Below, in pieces: positions 12,801-21,654 of a DNA stretch of 64,000 nt. Source of the DNA: Pteria penguin (Eukaryota > Mollusca > Bivalvia > Pterioida > Pteriidae); NCBI GenBank assembly GCA_035048485.1, contig CM068592.1, positions 32,548,001-32,612,000 of the forward strand, written 5' to 3'. The position numbers and the translations under genes are program-made. Below the pieces are notes generated by a model. It worked only from the letters and a program-made list of their open reading frames with translations, made no database searches and was not told where the DNA came from. Position 1 is the first letter of the stretch. The number at the start of each line of letters is the position of its first letter.

Positions 12801-13055
12801 GTATTTTATGTATTTATTTGACAAAAGCCAATTGTCAATCGATGACACTAATAGCAGTGAATTCTCGTTTTAATGTTTTTAGCGGATCCAAATGAACATA
12901 ATGACCTGTCAGCGAAGTATCCAGATTTAGTTAAACAGATGACACAAAGACTGGATGTTTACAGAAAGCAGATGGTACCTGCAAACTTTCCGAATAATGA
13001 CCCCCATTCAATCCCGGACAATTATGACGGATTTTGGACACCAGGATGGTGTTAA
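3859..13055 (+). CDS. ARSB-like: Arylsulfatase B-like, copy 1 (exons 7-14; 5' end outside window)
   Basis: Lysosomal or secreted sulfatase of the ARSB type, hydrolysing sulfate esters on sulfated sugars (exact substrate unknown). Exons are 3859-3960, 4212-4275, 4720-4817, 6410-6546, 9698-9756, 11150-11276, 11577-11719 and 12883-13055. All have AG acceptors and GT donors, exon lengths identical to copy 2 and consistent phases, and they end at a TAA. The encoded part corresponds to residues 183-482 of copy 2. It includes the catalytic His in QSVHEPIQ, the Asp-Asn pair formed across the exon 9/10 junction (FTAD|NGG) and the Lys in PLRGSKVTVFEGG. The C-terminus GFWTPGWC is ARSB-like. The CDPSR-type formylglycine exons lie upstream of the window. 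Nothing in this half looks broken. Intron 10 begins with the unusual donor GTGCGC. Confidence 0.9.
4930..5611. mobile_element. 682-bp TIR element in intron 9 of copy 1
   Basis: The ends are inverted: CAGTGGCGTATATTAC on the left and GTAATATACGCCCCTG on the right. The flanks are ATCGA (4925-4929) and ATCGG (5612-5616). Intron 9 of copy 2 has a single ATCGG at 38668-38672 in the same surrounding sequence, so this is an insertion absent from the paralogue. The 4-5 bp target duplication and CAG-type ends fit a non-autonomous DNA transposon; superfamily uncertain (hAT-like ends, short duplication). It contains a poly(T) run, a C12 run and a near-perfect hairpin. No transposase. Confidence 0.75.
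5223..5372. repeat. 150-bp near-perfect hairpin inside the TIR element
   Basis: Two arms of about 70 bases fold on a centre at AAGCTT (5297-5302). Outer blocks are ctcttttataggctgct and agcagcctataaaagag; inner blocks are ggggtctcaaaatca and tgattttgagacccc. Only a few mismatches and small indels are visible. It may be a MITE nested in the larger element or that element's own core. Confidence 0.8.
5755..5860 (+). repeat. Dispersed repeat (family B) copy
   Basis: Contains gcaccatatgcgcatttcg followed by acgtctcttcagtgatgctcg. The same sequence recurs at 39840-40030 (+) and 50240-50425 (-), with a short diverged piece near 48160. An abundant interspersed family of unknown class; no coding sequence. 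Confidence 0.65.
7420..7935 (+). repeat. Tandem ~140-170-bp repeat, four diverged units, intron 10 of copy 1
   Basis: The block gatgtgcatattgga (or a close variant) occurs near 7459, 7603, 7773 and 7917. Each is preceded by a tgatgaaac/aagaacacc block and followed by a cttggacttagattttct block. Intron 10 of copy 2 lacks it. No protein is credible here. The surrounding 6547-9697 is otherwise AT-rich intron. Confidence 0.6.
8620..8870 (+). repeat. ~30-bp imperfect minisatellite (gtcgccagcgtttttcagtg)
   Basis: Eight spaced copies of gtcgccagcg or variants lie at about 8625, 8659, 8690, 8712, 8740, 8772, 8803 and 8833, separated by T-rich runs. It follows a long poly(T) tract. Intronic; no coding role seen. 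Confidence 0.6.
9190..9412 (+). mobile_element. Diverged tRNA-headed SINE, intron 10 of copy 1
   Basis: A tRNA-like head (ggttaggtgcttgccttgtg, then a decayed B box) is followed by the core block shared by the other SINEs in this window: ctttcggacaaaacagtg, gtcacggtagacgtg and cctcactgcttcgg. The orthologous SINE in copy 2 (40189-40905) has six heads instead of one. Confidence 0.65.
10390..10620 (+). repeat. Dispersed repeat (family A), diverged copy, intron 11 of copy 1
   Basis: Shares cgacttgggacggtcaattg and the downstream cgcccaccttcccactc/cgcaaaagcag block with 44850-45060, and more weakly with 3136-3345. No coding capacity. Confidence 0.5.
10868..10985 (+). mobile_element. 5'-truncated SINE core fragment, intron 11
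   Basis: Contains tgccggtgtcctgtcatttg, gatgagacagttaaaaccga and tgcatggcacgttaaagatc, matching the body of the SINE at 29011-29282. The tRNA-like head is missing. Confidence 0.65.
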
Positions 13056-13483
13056 AACTGGAAAAGGTTAAAAACTCCGAAAGACATTAATATTAATTTA
13101 TTCGTATATACCGAGTGTATTTTATTATTACTACATGTATTACAAAGTCAAAATTTCGAAGTTATTTGTAAAGGTCAAGACATTTTACAATAGAATCCAT
13201 GTCATATATTCCATGTCAAACTAAGACATTTTTATTACTTGTTTTAAATATATTCTTCCATGTCATTATAAATGTAAAAAAAAATTGTTGAGTCGTTCAT
13301 ACAATAATTGTGCCACAAAAAAGGTTACTGACTGGTGGATAGATTAACATGGAACGAAAGTTACACAGATTACATATAAATACTATCACATAAAAATTCA
13401 CATGACAAACTCTATAGGCACTAACTGTCCTTGACATTGTACTCATTATTATGCGTTGATTATGATTGTTTGTGCAATAACAT

Positions 13484-13489
13484 AATAAA
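13484..13489 (+). terminator. Candidate poly(A) signal of copy 1
   Basis: AATAAA about 430 bases after the stop codon, in the context gtgcaataacataataaatta. The same context is conserved after copy 2 (46419-46424). The E-box minisatellite starts about 50 bases further on. Confidence 0.5.
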
Positions 13490-13540
13490 TTACTACATTT
13501 TCATGTGCTAGTACGGTTTTTCATTAAAGACATATAAAGC

Positions 13541-14250
13541 GGTCCTTATACATTGGAGAGAATTGCGATCCACGTGTGATGTCCTTATATGTTGCAGTGT
13601 ATTGTGGCCCACGTGTGATGTCATACGTTGCAGTGTATTGTGATCCACGTGTGGTGTCCTTATATATTGGATTGTATTGTGATCCACGTGTGGTGTCCTT
13701 ATATATTGGGGTGAATTGTGGTCCACGTGTGGTGGCATTATACATTGGAGAGAATTGTTATCCACGTGTGATGTCCTTATATATTGGAGTGAATTGTGGT
13801 CCACGTGTGGTTTCCTTATATATTGGAGTGAATTGTGATCCACGTGTGGTGTTCTTATATGTTGCAGTGTATTGTGGCCCAAGTGTGGTGGTATACGTTG
13901 CAGTGTATTGTGGTCCACGTGTGATGTCCTTATACATTGGAGAGAATTGTGATCCACGTGAGGTGTCCCTATATATTGGAGTGAATTGTGGTCCACGTGT
14001 GATGTCCTTATATATTGGAGAGAATTGTGGTCCACGTGTGATATCCTTATACATTGGAGAGAATTGCGATCCACGTGTGATGTCCTTATATGTTGCAGTG
14101 TATTGTGGCCCACGTGTGTTGTCACACGTTGCAGTATATTGTGATCCACGTGTGATGTCCTTATATATTGGAGTGAATTGTGGTCCACGTGTAATGTCCT
14201 TTTAGGTTGTAATGTATTGTGGTCCACCTGTGATGTCCTTATATGTTGAG
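13541..14250. repeat. 39-bp minisatellite, E-box (CACGTG) in nearly every unit, 3' of copy 1
   Basis: About 18 units of 39 bp, of the form attggagtgaattgtggtcc followed by acgtgtgatgtccttatat. Sixteen units keep the palindromic E-box CACGTG; the exceptions read cccaagtg (near 13879) and ccacctgtg (near 14226). Because 39 is a multiple of 3, one frame on each strand stays open and reads as a 13-residue repeat; I treat both as non-coding. A homologous array follows copy 2. Confidence 0.93.
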
Positions 14251-14251
14251 T

Positions 14252-14445
14252 TGATGTAACTCAGTGCTTGGCTCGTGACTGCATGAGAGGTTGCGATTCG
14301 AGACAGTGAAAAACGAGGTCCCGTGTCCCTTGCCACACGTAAAAGATCCCTCACGGCTTCGGGTGTGTCCATTGCAAAGTATAGATTTCTATGCAATGCA
14401 TCAGACACGTGCCCTCGCCATATAGAAACGCGGAGAGACTTAAAA
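14252..14445 (+). mobile_element. Diverged SINE abutting the E-box array
   Basis: The decayed tRNA-like head gtaactcagtgcttggctcg and B-box relic ttgcgattcgagac lead into the core blocks aaaagatccctcacggcttc and gcaatgcatcagac. These match the SINEs at 23288 and 29011. Starts directly at the array edge. Confidence 0.6.
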
Positions 14446-14641
14446 ACAGTAATGGGGTCCACCGCCTGTTATTATCCATTAGACGGCGCCTGTGTACTAT
14501 GAGTTAGTAACGTCGATTTCAGTTAGTAACCTTGTGACGTCACAGTAACGTTCCATTGTTCTTTACGTCATTTTTGCGGGAATATGTAGTATTTCCTCCC
14601 TAAATATCAGGACCGCAGTTAATGGCGGCGAACCCCATTAA

Positions 14642-15625
14642 TCAATAGGCGATCTTCATAAATCGCATGTTTCCGTTGGTTTAGTTGATTGGGCTAGAGA
14701 ACATAATATAATTCTTTACATTTTACCAGCCCACACAAGCCACTTCCTTCAACCGTTAGATGTTGGATGTTACGGGCCTTTTCACCGAGTTTATAATGAT
14801 GAGTGTCACAAAATGACCAGGACCTTGGCATCGGTCATCATCAGAAACAACATCTGTGAGGTTGCATGTAAAGCCTATACCAAAGCACTCAGCCCAGAAA
14901 ACCTTCGCATGGCATTCCGTAAAACTGGTATATATCCTTTAGAACAATACGCCATTAACACAGCTTATATTCTTCCATCTGCAGCTTTTAATTACGAAAC
15001 AACTCAGCAAGGTATTAACGAAAATGGCGAGAGTCAACAAATTGTTCAAAGAAACCAAAGTAACATAAACAGAGAAACGAATGATATTGAAGAACCTGAC
15101 ATGACTGGTGACTATTTTAAATCTAAGGTGGACCGTTTGAAAAAAATTAAGACAGAGAAGATAGATAATTATAGGAGAACCATGTCAAAGATAACATCAG
15201 GACACTGCATAACAGAAAAAGAGGTTCGGGAAAAAATGATGCAACATCAGGAAACATCAACTACAAAAAGTACAAACTTACATCAAAAGAGAAAATTATC
15301 AAAACAGAAAAAGAATTCAGAACAAAAGAAGAAAAGAAAGTGCCTGGCAAACTCACAAGAACCTGGACCGAGTAAAATTGTGCCGCAAAATGAAGCGGTT
15401 TTAAATTCAGATTCTGAAAATGAGACAGAAATATCTGAGGAAGACAAGTGTTGCGTCTGTAAGCAATTCACTCCAAAAGAAGTTAGACAAAGTGATTGTT
15501 TAATTTTTACTAAATGGGTTGCCTGTGATAGATGCTCACACTGGGTTCATTTAATATATTGCACAAAGGAAAGAGTAGTCAGGAAGGGAGATGTATTTCT
15601 ATGTCCACATTGTAAAAGCTCATAG
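14642..15625 (+). CDS. 5'-truncated pogo/Tigger-type transposase with C-terminal PHD finger
   Basis: A reading frame opens after a TAA at 14639. It begins with LHKSHVSVGLVDWARE, then LPAHTSHFLQPLDVG, the DDE_1 segment that supplies the last acidic catalytic residue (LQPLDVG). The usual N-terminal half (helix-turn-helix DNA-binding region and first catalytic Asp) is absent. After the DDE core comes a Lys/Glu-rich linker with KKKRK-type clusters, then a Cys-rich end at about 15448-15616: CCVC, CDRCSHWVH, a Cys six residues on, and CPHC. That spacing fits a C4HC3 PHD finger. The first ATG in this frame is at 14813, inside the domain, so the start is not real. Frame intact to the TAG at 15623. 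Probably a dead transposon fragment; domestication cannot be excluded from sequence. Confidence 0.75.
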   Translation, partial: SIGDLHKSHVSVGLVDWAREHNIILYILPAHTSHFLQPLDVGCYGPFHRVYNDECHKMTRTLASVIIRNNICEVACKAYTKALSPENLRMAFRKTGIYPLEQYAINTAYILPSAAFNYETTQQGINENGESQQIVQRNQSNINRETNDIEEPDMTGDYFKSKVDRLKKIKTEKIDNYRRTMSKITSGHCITEKEVREKMMQHQETSTTKSTNLHQKRKLSKQKKNSEQKKKRKCLANSQEPGPSKIVPQNEAVLNSDSENETEISEEDKCCVCKQFTPKEVRQSDCLIFTKWVACDRCSHWVHLIYCTKERVVRKGDVFLCPHCKSS

Positions 15626-16828
15626 AAAATCAAAACTGTTCATTAATCTTGTCAAATTGTTTATGTTGTGATAAAAATTCTAAAATAATCATTCAATTTC
15701 AGATCAAATAAAACAATTTTATTTGTTGTAACATTTTATTCCATATCTGGTACAAGAAACTCATTTAGTGATAGTAGTGGCCTATTTTTTATAAGTGTAC
15801 GAATTTAGGGTATGACGTCAGATAAATAAACATGGACGGCGATGTACTTGTTCCTACAATAAAATTAGTAATGAAATAAATCAGAGTTTGCTACATATCT
15901 GCATGACTAACACTTTGGATGGTTCATAAGAGAGTGAAGTGAGTTTGCAGAATAATACACAGTTTCCATTGCTATGACGCAATATACCTTAGGTGTACGA
16001 ATATTGGGTTCACTAGGATATTACATGAAATAAGCGGTCGAAGACCCAACATGTTACTTTTTGCCGGGGTTTTCATTTTGACGTAAAGGACTAGATAGTG
16101 ATGTCACAATTTAAGCAATAACGTCAAAAGAAAAATTCCGGCAAAGAATAACGAAATCCCAGTTATTAATTCATTGTGGAACAGAAGATTTTGAAATTAT
16201 GACTTAAGTATTTAAGTACAGATTGGTCAATAAGAAAGTTTATTTAACATAATCCTTTATCGACCGAATGTCCTCTCTGGTACTTAGTTGTAAACACTAC
16301 CGCTACATTGCATCAGTTACGTATTTTACATTATGTGCCAGTTGATTTACACCCAGCATTCTCAAGATTTCATTGAGGCTCGAACCTGCAACCTCGGATT
16401 ACCAGTTGATTATTTTCAGGCAGATGCTGATAGAAGCCATTGATCCACAGGACACTGAAGTTATTACTATTGATATTGTTACCATAAAATCTACTTTTGA
16501 CCAATGATTTAGTATGGTTATATAGAAAATGAATAATTATTTTATACATGTAAAGGGCTTCAGATGGAACAAATATTGTGACTTAAATCATTGATAGTGT
16601 TACCTTAAATCTATCTATCTATCAATCTGTTTAACTGTCTATCTACCTATCTATCTATCTATCTATCCAATGTAACAAGTTTTATCATATGTATTTTTAA
16701 AAATTGTTTTATTGTTCATCTTTAGCATTATTTTGTAATTTATTATCCGTAGTTTCTATATAAAGATTTCTTTTGCTTGTTTTATAACTAACTTTTCACT
16801 CCTCTTCATTGATTTATATTCATAGCGT
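15626..16828. other. AT-rich intergenic DNA, no gene seen
   Basis: I see no coding sequence. gtgtacgaat recurs near 15797 and 15991 and might be a relic terminus of the pogo-like element. Sequence from about 16614 to 16668 is a (TATC)n microsatellite. Confidence 0.5.
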
Positions 16829-16942
16829 GTTACTAGGTAACGGGAGGAGATTTTATTTCATCGTTAATATTTGTAGTGTTGCTAGGTAACGGGAGGAGGA
16901 GTTTTTCTTTCACCGTAAATATTTGTATTGTTGCTAGGTAAC
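16829..16942. promoter_or_regulatory. Three tandem X-box-like palindromes (RFX-type)
   Basis: GTTACTAGGTAAC at 16829-16841, GTTGCTAGGTAAC at 16878-16890 and GTTGCTAGGTAAC at 16930-16942, each followed by gggaggag or gggaaaag. The periods are 49 and 52 bp. The half-site pair GTTRC/GTAAC resembles the RFX X-box with a short spacer. No gene lies close by. The triplication is visible; regulatory function is inference. Confidence 0.4.
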
Positions 16943-17639
16943 GGGAAAAGGAGATTTTTAGCATATGAATACCGTGATCTTGTGTGTCACGACACACTCT
17001 TAATTTTCTATAGAAACTCTTGACATTCTCCGTTATGCAAATGCGTAATTATTATATCTTGAAATTGGAACTTGCATTTTTGTTGGATTAAAATCGTTTC
17101 ATCACACCGTAATGTTAATACATGTAAATAGTTAACTTTACTTGTGTTTTTATTCAACAATGGATATAGTTCCTGTGGATTTATCTATGAAATCTATGAT
17201 GGATATATTAAAGAAAAACATGGCATAATCCCGATTCAAATTAAGCCATTGACGAAAAGCCATGGGTCTGTCGGTTCGTCCACTTTACGCTATCTATCTA
17301 TCTATCTATCTGTCTATCCTGCAATACCCTCTTTCGAGTACATGTATTATGTGCAGTGTGTGTGTGTCGGGGTAGTATTCAAAAACTAGTTAATTAGTTC
17401 AAAGAAGACAGAAACCTATTTACATGTATAAACAACTTGAAGACGACATAAAAAAGATAGGTGCTAAATAGCAAAAAAAAAAAAAAATATATATCAGGTT
17501 TACCATTTAATACGACAATGTTTATCAGGTATTGCATTACTTTGTTTCTCAATATTTTTTTTTTTATTAGGATAGAAGAAAGCAAGAGATGGTGCGGATT
17601 TTGTGGCAGAGTCGAATTTATCTAATGACAAATCTGATA

Positions 17640-18400
17640 AACTGAATGTCGGATATTGTATTTAATTAGTTTAAATACATAATTTATACTGGCTGACTTC
17701 TTTTTATCTTATTTCAAAATCAACAACTCTGACTCCAACCCGTTTAATTACGGCATCCGATATTCCAAGTCAAACTCACTAAAACTAGTAGTCGGAATCC
17801 GTAGGTAATGCATGTTGGATACGATATTGGTGTATCTTCTGTTTTAGTGTTGTATATCAATGAGTATTATTTAATATAGTTGTGAATATAGAAGAAAACT
17901 TACTGTTAAATTCCGAAAAAGACACCAAAACCTAAAATAGATGGATATAAATTTTTCATAACCGTTTATATTTCGTATCCGACATTCATTACGATAAATA
18001 AACACAAACTTGGCTCAATATGCTGCAAAACAAGCAATACATATAATCCATAAATTGTGTCTGATAAAATACATCACAATAAATGATTTCATCAAGTTTA
18101 ATTTCAATTAGTTCGGTAAATGAGAAGAAATCTACGATATTAAATCTCGTATTTAAATCGCCGTCAACTAGATCTACTTTTAGTGAAGCAGACAGTATAT
18201 TATGGCTTGGATCGCTGCAAACACAATTAATCTATATAATCTGCTAGCTGTATATGATCAAGTACAATGCAATAAAAATATTCACCAAGTTTTATTTGAA
18301 TCGGTTCAGTATTTGATAAATAAATCTCGTATCCGACATTTCTATATCCGACTCCGACTCCGACTACTAGTTTAAGTGAAGTCATATCCAGTCTTGATTT
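17640..18400. repeat. Diverged tandem duplication with atccgac blocks
   Basis: Related segments of roughly 170-200 bp recur. atccgacattcattacgata near 17980, gtatccgacatttctatatc near 18330 and catccgatattcc near 17755 bracket similar stretches (gcaaaacaagcaatacatat against gcaaacacaattaatctata; catcaagtttaatttcaatt against caccaagttttatttgaatc). No coding sequence. Confidence 0.4.
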
Positions 18401-18406
18401 TATTTT

Positions 18407-19886
18407 GGTCAAAGAAAGGTAATTAACGAGAGCCGTGATTGGCTGATGTGGTGTAGGGAGAGAGGGACTACTATTTCAATGTATTAGGAGCTGTGATTGG
18501 ATGAAATTAGTTGATCTATGTATAAATAAAGATTGATTCTGCTGTAAAATCATGAATTTTTATCTCTTTCGCTAGTGTAAAAATTTAATGCCCTAAAAAG
18601 GGGTGGTTGTTTACATTTGAATTTTGGCCAGTTTTGGGGGGTATCCCCCTTCCAGCACGATTTTCTCGAAATTAAGGTGGATAACCTATGGTAAACTGTT
18701 AAAATTCTGATAGAGGAGGGTCTGACAAACATTTTGATATGTGGATTATATATAGCTAAAATGTAGGATGTTGTGTAAATCTTGCTGGAAGTTCGGTAAT
18801 TTAACATGGGACCCTATGGGAAATGGAATTACTATGCTTTGACCTATAGGCCAAATACTAAATTTCTCAAAAATGCAGTTTGACCTCATTTTGTTGTTCA
18901 TGCAGTCCATTTAATCTAAAATCATATCAAATTTGCCCCAAATTTTGATTCAAAGTGCCTTAAATTTTCAATATTGAAATTTCTAGAAAAAAGGGGGGTG
19001 GTTTAAATTTGCCAAATTTTAACAAATTAATTTTGTGTATTTTGCATGGATGACTGATTTGATTCCATTGGATTTTGTGCACTTTTTACATTGTGGACTG
19101 TGAAACTTGAATTTGTAAAAATACGCAGTTCGATGTGAATTTTTTGGGATTTTCGATAAAAATTATCATACGATCTTCCCCGTACAAGTCAAAAACACAC
19201 CGAATTAAGCCGAAATGTGTATAACATCATTTACCTTCAAAGTTCTACATGAAATAATAACATCATGGAATGTCTGTATTTTTGTACAGAAAATGGCAGA
19301 TTTAGCTTTCAAGAGTATTATTCAAAAATCAATATGACTCAAAAATTGATTAAAATTTGATTAGAGCATGTTTATTCAATGTATGATGAAAAAATCTGAA
19401 AGGCTAAACCAGGTAAAAGTCATAAAGTGTTATCAATTTACAGGCCCAGGTCAAAGCATAGTAATTCCATTTCCCATAGGGTCCCATGTTAAATTACCGA
19501 ACTTCCAGCAAGATTTACACAACATCCTACATTTTAGCTATATATAATCCACATATCAAAATGTTTGTCAGACCCTCCTCTATCAGAATTTTAACAGTTT
19601 ACCATAGGTTATCCACCTTAATTTCGAGAAAATCGTGCTGGAAGGGGGATACCCCCCAAAACTGGCCAAAATTCAAATGTAAACAACCACCCCTTTTTAG
19701 GGCATTAAATTTTTACACTAGCGAAAGAGATAAAAATTCATGATTTTACAGCAGAATCAATCTTTATTTATACATAGATCAACTAATTTCATCCAATCAC
19801 AGCTCCTAATACATTGAAATAGTAGTCCCTCTCTCCCTACACCACATCAGCCAATCACGGCTCTCGTTAATTACCTTTCTTTGACC
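18407..19886. mobile_element. Foldback element: 439-bp arms without visible mismatch, 602-bp spacer
   Basis: The left arm 18407-18845 is the reverse complement of the right arm 19448-19886. The arms have equal length and I saw no mismatch on reading them through. The element starts ggtcaaagaaaggtaattaa and ends with its complement. Each arm, read inward, carries two ATTGG motifs (inverted CCAAT, near 18438 and 18498) and a TATAAATA (about 18521), so promoter-like signals face each other across the spacer. Each arm also encodes an identical 85-codon frame reading outward; unrecognised. The right end abuts a Penelope-like RT at codon K of KELCK. No clear target duplication. Confidence 0.85.
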
Positions 19887-20540
19887 TTTACATAATTCCT
19901 TACAAGTCCAGTATTTATATGAAGTATATTGTTTGTTGGAAAAGAATCCGGAGTTATTGGAAGTACATATGTACGTTTTAGATTCTCTGTGAAAACACCA
20001 TTGTATAAGAGACAGCAACTTGCTTTTAATCAAATCATGAGGCAGAGATGTATAAAGTGTAGAAAAATCAAATGTAGAAATTTGAGTCGCTTTGAAATTT
20101 AGCGAAAGAAGTTTGTCTATAACTTCATGAGAATTTTTAATCGACCAAAAGTAATTGATGTTACTATTATGAAATGCGACATCACAATATTTGATAATAT
20201 GATCTTTTATAGCAGTTAGAGCAGACGTAATATGCTTCGATAGTACTGTAGTAGAGCAGTGGCTAGAATTAGATATGAAACGTGATTTATATGGACTTTT
20301 ATGTAGTTTTGGGAGCCAATATATGGTTGGTAGATCAGATTTATCAGTTTTAATTTTGAAGTCGGACATGGTCATGAGGTGATCGTGCAAGGTGCTGTCT
20401 TTTGAGGTAGGGCTTTCCACATATGTATGAGTGGAGTTTAATTCGTTTTTAAGTACTTCAATATAATATAGTTTTCAAACAACTATTATGTTATTACCTG
20501 CTTTATCAGCAGGAACAAAGACATATTTAGCAACGGAAAG
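19887..20540 (-). pseudogene. Penelope-like element reverse transcriptase, N-terminal part
   Basis: The minus-strand frame reads VFVPADKAGNN, a break at about 20478 (stop/frameshift), then LPTIYWLPKLHKSPYKSRF and STFDFSTLYTSLPHDL. These are the fingers and first catalytic block of Penelope-like RTs. It is cut after KYWTCKELCK at the foldback boundary (19886/19887), and the last ~27 codons of the open frame belong to the foldback arm. The remaining RT is missing downstream. The matching C-terminal half lies head-to-head at 20611-21490, so the element has been rearranged. Confidence 0.75.
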
Positions 20541-20610
20541 CCGCAAAAACGGAAGCCGCAAATTCAAATATATAGTAATAGGCCACGATAAAACTGACTT
20601 TCTTAGGGAA

Positions 20611-21490
20611 AATTGAAACAGCTGTCATCCAAATGTTGAACTTTCTTATAGATAACATTTTGTGGTGTTTGGAGGTAAGGGTTTTCAACAAACTGTCGGC
20701 ATTCTAATGGGCTCCGCTTCTGGCTGACATATTCCTTTACTCATACGGAGCTGAATTCATTCAGTCTTTGCTTTCGCAAGGGAACAAACAATTGGCTCTT
20801 GGCTTCAGTTTTACTTACAAATATATAGATGACTTGCTTTCAATTAATAATCCTTTATTCGCGGATTACCTTAGCATCATCTATCCAAGTGAACTGGAGG
20901 TCAAAGAAACCACAGAAACTAGTAATTCTACTTCGTATTTAGATATTATGTTGTCTTTCGACATTAATGGTCAATTGAACACCTCACTCTATGACAAACG
21001 TGACGATTACGATTTCGCTATCACAAACTTTCCTTTCATAAGTAGCAACATTCCATCATCACCCGCATACGGCGTATTCATATCTCAGTTAAAACGATAT
21101 TCCAGAGCATGTTCAAATTACAATGACTTTGTTCTGAGAGCTAGGCGACTTTCAGTGAAGCTGCTCAACCAGGGTTATATATGTGCTAGACTAGCAACGT
21201 CACTGAGGAAGTTCTACGGTCGTTACGAGACTCTTATTACTCCATATGATATCTCGTAATCCAGACTTTTAAATGAGATTCTGGACTGAGACCGATTCCG
21301 ATCATTTTACACAGATTTGACACCTTCTATACTAGAAGGTTACCTACCTCGACTTCTCCATGTATAAATATATATAGAATTCACATGATTTGACTCTTTC
21401 TACTGGGTATATGTGACGGGTGTTGCTAGCAAGCAGGAGATGCTCACTCTTCCCGGGCACCTGATCTCACTCCATCACAGGGGTTCACAT
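20611..21490 (+). pseudogene. Penelope-like element reverse transcriptase, C-terminal part
   Basis: The + frame starts at about 20611 (EIETAVIQMLNFLIDNI), has a stop within the conserved core near 20704, then runs open from 20705 to the TAA at 21257. YIDD in FTYKYIDDLLSINN is the catalytic box, followed by the thumb/C-terminal blocks YDKRDDYDFAITNFPF, YGVFISQLKRYSRACSNY and LRKFYGRYETL. The frame closes 9 codons after the KFYGRYETL block with no GIY-YIG endonuclease downstream. The 3' tail with gtgacgggtg and cttcccgggcacctgatctc is shared with the fragment at 36988-37270. Confidence 0.8.
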
Positions 21491-21654
21491 ATGCTCTTCA
21501 AGTAGACATATTTTGTTATTTTCCATTTGTTTTTCATTTTCACTGATTTTGTATGTCCTATGGTTTCATGATTTTTGGATTTGTGGTTTGGATTTATCCA
21601 TCGTCTTTACATTCCTACATGCTAGGAATAAAGTGATTTTTTTAATTCGCAATA

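Noticed and set aside
13508..14227. 239-codon minus and 209-codon plus frames with 13-residue repeats (HVDHNSLQYIRTS; IGVNCGPRVMSLY)
   Set aside because: Both strands are open at once over a 39-bp tandem repeat whose length is a multiple of 3. No start context, no exons, and the homologous array behind copy 2 is riddled with frameshifts.
13541..14250. CRISPR-like array
   Set aside because: Direct repeats of 39 bp without unique spacers, in an intron-rich animal genome; a minisatellite.
18550..19743. Two identical 85-codon proteins on opposite strands
   Set aside because: They are the same frame in the two arms of the foldback element, with no recognisable domain.
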